Shown here: one piece after another, positions 14,004-19,308 of the stretch
Numbering within the stretch: the first letter of the stretch is position 1
Layout: every line of letters begins with the position of its first letter
From: Gammaproteobacteria bacterium
GTDB lineage: Bacteria; Pseudomonadota; Gammaproteobacteria; UBA4575
Direction: 5' to 3'
DNA length: 19,308 nucleotides
Assembly: GCA_028281205.1 (NCBI GenBank)
Contig: JANQKJ010000320.1
Coordinates: forward strand, 1 to 19,308
Position numbers and translations under genes: made by a program
Notes under the pieces: generated by a model
The model's input: only the letters and a program-made list of their open reading frames with translations
Told to the model about the DNA's origin: nothing
Databases searched by the model: none

Positions 14004-14615
14004 TTATACCATTCCATGTTGCTTGATAAAGTCGATTACTTTATCAAGTCCTTGCTCTTCTTTTAAGTTTGTAAATAAAAATGGTTTTTCGCCGCGCATT
14101 TTTTTTGCATCGCGTTCCATTACTTCCAATGAAGTGCCAACCATAGGTGCTAGATCAATCTTATTAATAATTAGTAAGTCTGATTTTGTTATTCCAGGGC
14201 CACCTTTGCGTGGAATTTTCTCACCTGCAGCTACATCAATTACGTAAATAGTTAAATCAGATAATTCTGGGCTGAATGTTGCGCTTAAATTATCGCCGCC
14301 GCTTTCAATAAACACAAAATCTAAGTTACCAAATTTATCACATAGCCCTTCAACTGCGGATAAATTCATTGATGCATCTTCGCGGATGGCCGTGTGTGGA
14401 CAGCCTCCGGTTTCTACACCCACAATTCTATCTTGTTCTAATGCTTGATGCCGAATCAAAAAGTCTGCATCCTCGCGAGTGTAAATATCATTTGTTACTG
14501 CTGCAATGTGGTAGTCATCACGCATATGCATGCATAACAATCTGAGTAAGGCGGTTTTACCAGAACCTACTGGTCCACCGACACCAATTCTTAGTACTTG
14601 TTTTTCTGTAGTCAT
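14004..14615 (-). CDS. ureG: Urease accessory GTPase UreG
   Basis: UreG is the SIMIBI-class GTPase that carries Ni2+ from UreE and delivers it to apo-urease within the UreD-UreF-UreG complex. The 203-aa protein has the P-loop GGPVGSGKT (13-21), the invariant metal-binding motif [13 protein letters not shown], the segment [17 protein letters not shown], and the guanine-specificity motif NKID. All expected elements are present at normal length. It is the last gene of the - strand operon, 16 bases after the ureF stop. No obvious Shine-Dalgarno is seen. Its 3' end converges on the flagellar cluster with only 26 bases between stop codons. Confidence 0.97.
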   Translation of the reverse strand: MTTEKQVLRIGVGGPVGSGKTALLRLLCMHMRDDYHIAAVTNDIYTREDADFLIRHQALEQDRIVGVETGGCPHTAIREDASMNLSAVEGLCDKFGNLDFVFIESGGDNLSATFSPELSDLTIYVIDVAAGEKIPRKGGPGITKSDLLIINKIDLAPMVGTSLEVMERDAKKMRGEKPFLFTNLKEEQGLDKVIDFIKQHGMV

Positions 14616-14631
14616 AATAGATTAATAAAGT

Positions 14632-15300
14632 TTACGATCGAAACAGGCGAGTATATTGTTGTTCATGTTGCATGCTGGCTATGATTGCCCCGGGACATGT
14701 GATACCAATTTTATCATCCTCAATTGTCAGTCCACTGGCTACGGCAGTTTCTATTACGGGCATTAAATCAGATAAAATAATTTGCCCTTGAGTTTGGCCA
14801 AGCGGAATGAGTTTAATACCAATACTGACTTGATTTTCACACCATGTCCAAACCAGGCCATGTGCCGCAGTATTTTTGTCGATATTCCACTTTGCACAGG
14901 CGAGGCTAAAGGTAGTTAATAAAGAACATGGATGTTTTTTCCACAAAATAGATTCTTCAATACCTAAACTAATAAGCAGTCTGGCTAAAGCACCTCCCAT
15001 TTGCGTATCTTCTAGTAATAATTCACTGGTTTCTCTACTGGCGAGTACATAATTATTCCAATAATTTATATCTTCCTGTTTATTATTAAGATGTGCGTCA
15101 TACAGGCGTGAAAATATTGGAATATCTATATATTGAATACTGTGCGTGAGTAAACCTTCAATCCAGTTGAGCAAGGTATCCTGGTCGGTAACATATTCAT
15201 TGTGGCAGGCAGTTTCTAAGCCTTGAGAGTAAGCATAACTACCAATTGGAAGTGTAGGGCTGCACAATCTCAGTAGTTGTATTAAAGATAAATTATTCAT
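14632..15300 (-). CDS. ureF: Urease accessory protein UreF
   Basis: UreF bridges UreD and UreG in the urease activation complex. From the ATG at 15300 the product is 222 aa and begins MNNLSLIQLLRLCSPTLPIG followed by SYAYSQGLE, the family N-terminus. The central part has ASRETSELLLEDTQMGGAL, and the C-terminus has CPGAIIASMQHEQQYTRLFRS. I chose the downstream ATG because the family normally begins only a few residues before this motif. Upstream in-frame ATGs at 15306 and 15348 would extend further into ureE. With the chosen start the genes overlap by 8 bases, suggesting coupled translation. Confidence 0.93.
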   Translation of the reverse strand: MNNLSLIQLLRLCSPTLPIGSYAYSQGLETACHNEYVTDQDTLLNWIEGLLTHSIQYIDIPIFSRLYDAHLNNKQEDINYWNNYVLASRETSELLLEDTQMGGALARLLISLGIEESILWKKHPCSLLTTFSLACAKWNIDKNTAAHGLVWTWCENQVSIGIKLIPLGQTQGQIILSDLMPVIETAVASGLTIEDDKIGITCPGAIIASMQHEQQYTRLFRS

Positions 15301-15739
15301 GTGCATGCGAATGATGGCTGTGGCTATAAGCACCTGGTTCTGGCTCAAACGGTGCCGACTCTTGCTTAATAGTCAGCTGTAAGTGCTCGATCATTTCATT
15401 CAGGACATGATCATATTGGTAGCGTAAATAGGCAGGTTTAATTTCTAGTGGCACATGACGATTACCTAAATGGTAACTTGCACGCATTAGTAAATGAGGG
15501 TCATCGGATGTTACTGTACTTACATCTTCATTGGCAGAAATGATTGTGACTACTTCACCTGTCTCAGCTTTTAGTTGATCTCCTGCGCGTAATACATGTC
15601 CGCGTTCTAAAAATAAACCTGCTTCTTGGCCGCTATCAAGCTGTGTGCGCAAGCGAGCTTTTTGTCTTAACTCAAAAGGTAGGGTTAAGCTTAATTTTGT
15701 TTCTACATGAGAATTAATTTTGCTTGTGAATTTAAGCAT
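15293..15739 (-). CDS. ureE: Urease nickel metallochaperone UreE
   Basis: UreE is a dimeric metallochaperone that delivers nickel to UreG. The 148-aa protein has an N-terminal peptide-binding-like domain (LTLPFELRQKARLRTQL, LERGHVLRAGD) and a C-terminal metal domain with GNRHVPLEI (His95) and YDHVLNEMIEHL (His111). It ends in a His-rich tail, YSHSHHSHAHE, which in Klebsiella-type UreE provides extra Ni2+-binding capacity. It lies between ureC and ureF. The codons for the His-rich tail overlap the ureF start. Confidence 0.95.
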   Translation of the reverse strand: MLKFTSKINSHVETKLSLTLPFELRQKARLRTQLDSGQEAGLFLERGHVLRAGDQLKAETGEVVTIISANEDVSTVTSDDPHLLMRASYHLGNRHVPLEIKPAYLRYQYDHVLNEMIEHLQLTIKQESAPFEPEPGAYSHSHHSHAHE

Positions 15740-15746
15740 GCCGAGT

Positions 15747-17450
15747 TTAAAAAAGAAAATATCTTTGTGCTAGCGACACGACCTTAGCAGGTTCGCAGGT
15801 AAGTAGTTTTCCATCTGCGCGAACTTCATAGGTCTGAGGGTCGACTTCAATATTTGGCTGGTAAGTATTATTGATCAGATCAGACTTTCTAATACTGCGT
15901 GTGTTATTAACAGCTATACATTGTTTCTTAAGTGAGAGTGAATTAGCGATATCATTATCTAATGCTGCTTGGGATACAAATGTATAGCTGGTTTGATAAT
16001 TAGCTTTATCATAGGCGCCAAACATATAACGGTAATGTACTGGTTGAGGTGTTGGAATTGATGCATTTGGATCGCCCATAGGTGCAGCCGCTATGAAGCC
16101 ACCTTTTATAATAAGTGAAGGTTTGGCACCAAAGAATGCAGGCTTCCATAAAACCAAGTCAGCAAGTTTGCCTACTTCTATAGACCCAACTTGGTTTGAA
16201 ATTCCATGAGTGATGGCCGGGTTGATAGTATATTTAGCAATATAACGTTTGGCGCGCTCATTATCATTTTGTTCGCTGTCTTCACTTAGTGCACCGAATT
16301 GTTTTTTCATTTTATCTGCTGTTTGCCAGGTGCGGCATATTACTTCACCGACACGTCCCATAGCTTGGGAGTCAGATGCAATCATACTGAAAGCTCCCAA
16401 GTCGTGGAGAATATCTTCAGCAGCGATGGTTTCTTTGCGAATTCTTGATTCTGCGAAAGCAATATCTTCGGGAATTTTTGTATCCAGGTGATGGCAGACC
16501 ATTAACATATCTAGATGCTCATCAATTGTATTGACAGTATAAGGGCGTGTGGGGTTAGTGCTTGAAGGAAGTACATTTGCTTCACCACATGCGCGAATAA
16601 TATCGGGTGCATGTCCACCACCAGCCCCCTCGGTATGATAAGTATGGATAGCGCGACCTTTGAAAGCAGCGATGGTGTCTTCTACAAAACCAGACTCATT
16701 AAGCGTATCTGTATGTATGGCAACTTGGATGTCAAATTTTTCAGCAATATTTAAACAATTATCAATTGACGCTGGGGTAGTCCCCCAATCTTCATGTAAT
16801 TTTAAGCCCATGGCACCAGCGGTAACTTGTTCTTCTAGCGCAGCGGGCAGGCTGGCATTACCCTTACCGAGAAAACCCAAGTTCATGGCAAATGCGTCGG
16901 CAGATTCTAACATGCGGTGAATATTCCATGGTCCTGGTGTGCATGTTGTTGCGTTAGTCCCTGTGGCAGGACCCGTGCCTCCCCCCAGCATGGTGGTAAC
17001 GCCCGACATTAATGCTTCTTCAATTTGTTGCGGACATATAAAGTGAATATGAGCATCAATACCGCCGGCAGTAACAATTTGTCCCTCACCAGCAATGGCT
17101 TCTGTACCTGGGCCGATAGCGATGTCTACATCAGGTTGAATATCCGGATTGCCAGCTTTGCCAATACCTACAATTTTGCCATTCTTAATGCCAATGTCAG
17201 CTTTAACAATGCCCCAATGATCCAGAATTAAAGCATTAGTAATAATGGTATCGACGACATCTTTTGAACAAAGCTGACTTTGCCCCATGCCGTCGCGAAT
17301 AACTTTACCTCCACCAAATTTAACTTCTTCGCCATAAGTGGCAAAATCTTTTTCTACTTCAATAAATAAATCTGTGTCACCTAAGCGGACCTTGTCGCCC
17401 ACTGTAGGACCAAACATTTCGGCATAAGCCTGTCTGCTAATTTTACTCAT
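15747..17450 (-). CDS. ureC: Urease alpha subunit UreC
   Basis: UreC is the catalytic subunit, hydrolysing urea to ammonia and carbamate at a di-nickel centre in the cytoplasm. The 567-aa sequence has all active-site residues at the Klebsiella-numbered positions: His134 and His136 (DAHIHF), Lys217 for carbamylation ([12 protein letters not shown]), His246 (AIHTDT), His272 ([14 protein letters not shown]), the flap Cys319-His320 (VCHHLD), Arg336 ([13 protein letters not shown]) and Asp360 ([14 protein letters not shown]). The protein is complete and appears active. It follows ureB by four bases and precedes ureE by seven, in the bacterial three-subunit arrangement. Confidence 0.99.
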   Translation of the reverse strand: MSKISRQAYAEMFGPTVGDKVRLGDTDLFIEVEKDFATYGEEVKFGGGKVIRDGMGQSQLCSKDVVDTIITNALILDHWGIVKADIGIKNGKIVGIGKAGNPDIQPDVDIAIGPGTEAIAGEGQIVTAGGIDAHIHFICPQQIEEALMSGVTTMLGGGTGPATGTNATTCTPGPWNIHRMLESADAFAMNLGFLGKGNASLPAALEEQVTAGAMGLKLHEDWGTTPASIDNCLNIAEKFDIQVAIHTDTLNESGFVEDTIAAFKGRAIHTYHTEGAGGGHAPDIIRACGEANVLPSSTNPTRPYTVNTIDEHLDMLMVCHHLDTKIPEDIAFAESRIRKETIAAEDILHDLGAFSMIASDSQAMGRVGEVICRTWQTADKMKKQFGALSEDSEQNDNERAKRYIAKYTINPAITHGISNQVGSIEVGKLADLVLWKPAFFGAKPSLIIKGGFIAAAPMGDPNASIPTPQPVHYRYMFGAYDKANYQTSYTFVSQAALDNDIANSLSLKKQCIAVNNTRSIRKSDLINNTYQPNIEVDPQTYEVRADGKLLTCEPAKVVSLAQRYFLF

Positions 17451-17454
17451 AATC

Positions 17455-17763
17455 TTATTCTACCTTTCCCATGACTTTAGCATTAAAGCCATAAATGGTT
17501 TTACTGCCACTTACTTCGACTAACTCAACTGTACGTTGTTGGCCAGGCTCGAAACGTACTGCAGTACCTGCAGCAATGTCTAAACGCATACCAAGTGTTT
17601 TATCACGATCAAAATCCAATGCTGAATTAGTTTCATAAAAATGATAATGAGAACCGACTTGGATAGGTCGGTCGCCGGTGTTGGCAACGGTAATTGTAAG
17701 CGTTTTTCTATCTTGGTTGATTTCTATATCACCAGATTGTGCAATGAGTTCGCCGGGGATCAT
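17455..17763 (-). CDS. ureB: Urease beta subunit UreB
   Basis: UreB is the small beta structural subunit of the (UreABC)3 urease trimer. The 102-aa protein has the complete family pattern: [16 protein letters not shown], then [20 protein letters not shown], the Asp/Arg-rich [35 protein letters not shown], and a C-terminal [10 protein letters not shown]. It lies between ureA and ureC with short gaps, consistent with stoichiometric expression from one message. Confidence 0.98.
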   Translation of the reverse strand: MIPGELIAQSGDIEINQDRKTLTITVANTGDRPIQVGSHYHFYETNSALDFDRDKTLGMRLDIAAGTAVRFEPGQQRTVELVEVSGSKTIYGFNAKVMGKVE

Positions 17764-17774
17764 AGTTTTTCCAA

Positions 17775-18077
17775 TTAAGTAATAGGGTTATGAATAGTGA
17801 CTAGTTTAGTTCCATCTGGGAAAGTCGCCTCAACTTGGACTTCATGTACCATCGCTGCTATGCCATCCATGACATCATCTTGAGTAAGTAAATTTCTTCC
17901 TTCTTCCATGAGTTCAGAAACTAATTTTCCTTCGCGTGCACCTTCCAATATGGCACATGATATGTATGCAATCGTCTCAGGGTAATTTAATTTTATACCT
18001 TTATTTTTTCTGCGTTCTGCAAGCAAGCCGGCTGTAAATAAAAGTAACTTATCTTTTTCTCTGGGTGATAGTTCCAT
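17775..18077 (-). CDS. ureA: Urease gamma subunit UreA
   Basis: UreA is the smallest structural subunit of bacterial urease. It is 100 aa, the family length. It begins [20 protein letters not shown], continues [20 protein letters not shown] with [17 protein letters not shown], and ends [20 protein letters not shown]. It follows ureD by 18 bases. TAGGATG, reading toward the ATG, gives a plausible Shine-Dalgarno. Confidence 0.98.
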   Translation of the reverse strand: MELSPREKDKLLLFTAGLLAERRKNKGIKLNYPETIAYISCAILEGAREGKLVSELMEEGRNLLTQDDVMDGIAAMVHEVQVEATFPDGTKLVTIHNPIT

Positions 18078-18095
18078 GCTTACATCCTATAAAAT

Positions 18096-18944
18096 TTATG
18101 TATGCCATATTCTTGGTGAGCTAGACTCTATGTCAAGAATTTGTGGTCTCAGTGTATGCCATAAAGTAGTAAAAAGTAGTTTGATTTTTTCTGCGTAAGT
18201 GCTCATAGCGCGAACGATAAATAAATCATTAATACGTGTACAAGATGCTATCAAATCATCACGTTGCTGTATTATCCCCATGACTTGTTCTTGGTTAGCT
18301 TTAGTATATTTATCACTTGCGATAAAAGTACCTAATGCTTTATATCCTTGTAATCCCCAGTCTGCATCTAGCAATATGTCGTTACTATTTAACCTGTTTG
18401 TTTCTAATAAAACTGGAGTATTATTTTGCCAAACTTCAAGTTTTTGTACGCATTGCCCAGAAGTAAGGAATTCTTTTTGTGCTGGCAGTCCAAGACACTG
18501 GATTTCCCAGGCAAAAAAACGATTATTATCTTTTAGATGAATTTTTGTACTTGCGTTGGCATTACAATCATTAAAATATACGGTTTCCTGTGGTAACCAC
18601 TCTAACGTGGCATTATCTTCCAAATAGATTGTTTGGCTTTGAGTCGCAATGGGACCAATGCTGCGATAAAATTTTGTTGCGCCTGGAGTTGTAATAAGTG
18701 CATGTGCGTCTTCGTCTAAGTATGTAGACAGTTTGATTAGATCTCCGCCTACAATGCCTCCCGGTGGGTGAATTAGGTAAACATGGCAACAACCATTATT
18801 TTCAGGATAAAAAGGTTTTTGCACCATCAAAGGGCCATTATGTTTTTTGCCTGTCAAAACAGTTTTTTGCTGACGACGCGCAAACGATAATTTTAAATTG
18901 GCTTCCCAGCCAATTTGCTGTTGAGGTGTCAATGCAGCAACCAT
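18096..18944 (-). CDS. ureD: Urease accessory protein UreD (UreH)
   Basis: UreD is the scaffold that binds apo-urease and channels nickel from UreG through UreF. The 282-aa protein has the usual elements: WEANLKLSFARRQQKTVL, GPLMVQKPFYPE, the conserved HPPGGIVGGDLI, TTPGATKFYRS, LEWLPQETVYFN, and FFAWEIQCLGLPA. The C-terminus, with NDLFIVRAMSTYAEKIKLLF and WHTLRPQI, is normal. The ATG at 18944 is nine bases after the upstream HPGH-peptide stop, so both are probably on one message. It is the first ure gene proper. Confidence 0.96.
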   Translation of the reverse strand: MVAALTPQQQIGWEANLKLSFARRQQKTVLTGKKHNGPLMVQKPFYPENNGCCHVYLIHPPGGIVGGDLIKLSTYLDEDAHALITTPGATKFYRSIGPIATQSQTIYLEDNATLEWLPQETVYFNDCNANASTKIHLKDNNRFFAWEIQCLGLPAQKEFLTSGQCVQKLEVWQNNTPVLLETNRLNSNDILLDADWGLQGYKALGTFIASDKYTKANQEQVMGIIQQRDDLIASCTRINDLFIVRAMSTYAEKIKLLFTTLWHTLRPQILDIESSSPRIWHT

Positions 18945-18953
18945 GCTCTGGAA

Positions 18954-19121
18954 TTAATTTTTAAGTATTCGATACACAATTATAGCGACAACTATCGCTA
19001 ATACTAATTCTAAAGCACCATGAATATGAGGAATTGAAGTATGTCCGGGGTGTGCAAAAACAGGTGCAGCCAAAGTTGCAATCACTGAGAAGCCCACTGC
19101 GCTTGCTAATTTAGAGTACAT
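18954..19121 (-). CDS. Small HPGH-type secreted/membrane peptide, possible metal-binding urease accessory
   Basis: This 55-aa frame begins at ATG 19121, with GGAG seven bases upstream (GGAGAAAATTATG). Residues 1-23 form a clear signal peptide ending APVFA. The predicted mature protein starts HPGH (24-27), adds His32 and His34 (PHIHG), and then has one transmembrane helix (about 36-50, LELVLAIVVAIIVY) and a basic tail RILKN. Four His in 11 periplasm-facing residues suggest metal binding. HPGH directly after a signal peptide recalls the N-terminus of HupE/UreJ nickel permeases, but the rest of that multi-span family is absent. It sits 21 bases after urtE and nine before ureD. Its function is not known to me; nickel handling is inference. 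Confidence 0.75.
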   Translation of the reverse strand: MYSKLASAVGFSVIATLAAPVFAHPGHTSIPHIHGALELVLAIVVAIIVYRILKN

Positions 19122-19142
19122 AATTTTCTCCTATCATAATTC

Positions 19143-19308
19143 TTATACTTTTAAGTAACGATCAATCAATTTGTTATCAAGTGTATTCATTGCACCCTGT
19201 GCAACATTTCTACCTTTTTCCAAAATACAAAAATTGGACGCGACGCGCCGAGCGAAAGGTAATTTTTGTTCAACTAATAATACAGTTAATCCTAGTTCTT
19301 GGTTTAAC
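19143..19308 (-). CDS. urtE: Urea ABC transporter ATP-binding protein UrtE, C-terminal fragment
   Basis: The frame is open to the right edge of the window and gives 54 residues. LGLTVLLVEQKLPFARRVAS, followed by NFCILEKGRNVAQGAM and the terminal IDRYLKV, matches the C-terminus of UrtE. The VEQKLPFAR phrase distinguishes UrtE from LivF-type branched-chain amino-acid transporters. UrtE is one of two ATPases (with UrtD) that drive the high-affinity urea importer UrtABCDE. Its position directly upstream of the urease operon on the same strand links urea uptake to hydrolysis. Walker A, the ABC signature and the bulk of the protein lie outside the window. Confidence 0.92.
   Translation of the reverse strand, partial: LNQELGLTVLLVEQKLPFARRVASNFCILEKGRNVAQGAMNTLDNKLIDRYLKV

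Noticed and set aside
18199..18540. 113-aa + strand frame opposite ureD
   Set aside because: It mirrors conserved UreD sequence and has no independent support.
18954..19121. Full HupE/UreJ nickel permease
   Set aside because: Only the HPGH start is shared. There is one membrane span and 55 residues, with no downstream in-frame continuation or sign of a frameshifted remainder before ureD.
1..19308. Mobile elements, CRISPR arrays, tRNA or rRNA genes
   Set aside because: No transposase-like frames, regularly spaced direct repeats, or cloverleaf/rRNA-like segments were seen. Gene order and base use are uniform within each locus.

Overview
This AT-rich window carries two loci that face each other. 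Positions 1 to about 13977 (+ strand) hold the distal part of a polar-type flagellar gene cluster. Positions 14004-19308 (- strand) hold the end of a urea-uptake (urt) locus followed by a complete bacterial urease operon. The flagellar order fliJ(end)-fliK-fliL-fliM-fliN-fliO-fliP-fliQ-fliR-flhB-flhA-flhF-flhG-fliA, a near-consensus sigma-54 promoter before fliL, and a separate-subunit urease (UreA 100 aa, UreB 102 aa, UreC 567 aa) next to urtE all suggest a low-GC proteobacterium, most likely a gammaproteobacterium with polar flagella controlled by sigma-54 and a FleQ/FlrA-like activator. I cannot name a genus.

Region 1 (1-2207): the 3' end of a probable fliJ and a long, Asn/Ser-rich hook-length regulator FliK. 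A sigma-54-like element and a perfect 9-bp-arm inverted repeat sit just before fliK. Region 2 (2208-9902): an intergenic control region with a strong sigma-54 promoter and FleQ-like palindromes, then fliLMNOPQR-flhB-flhA (C-ring proteins, FliL and all export-gate membrane proteins), tightly spaced. FliL and FliM carry unusual acidic low-complexity tracts. In FliM the tract occupies the place of the GGXG loop that normally contacts FliG. Region 3 (9937-13019): flhF, flhG (number and placement of polar flagella) and fliA (sigma-28). Region 4 (13020-13977): three small genes where many polar flagellates have chemotaxis genes: a Lys-rich 52-aa peptide, a DUF2802-like protein, and a 73-aa orphan preceded by an intergenic stretch unusually dense in palindromes.

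Region 5 (14004-19308, - strand): read in its own direction, the order is urtE(end)-small HPGH membrane peptide-ureD-ureA-ureB-ureC-ureE-ureF-ureG. Urea would be imported by the Urt ABC transporter and hydrolysed by UreABC, with UreDEFG inserting nickel. All catalytic residues of UreC are present at the Klebsiella-numbered positions. The unannotated 55-aa HPGH peptide between urtE and ureD has a signal peptide, a His-rich N-terminus and one membrane span, and may be a minimal metal-handling accessory.

I saw no mobile elements, CRISPR arrays, tRNAs or rRNAs. The whole window is dense coding sequence; no gene-free stretch exceeds about 200 bases.
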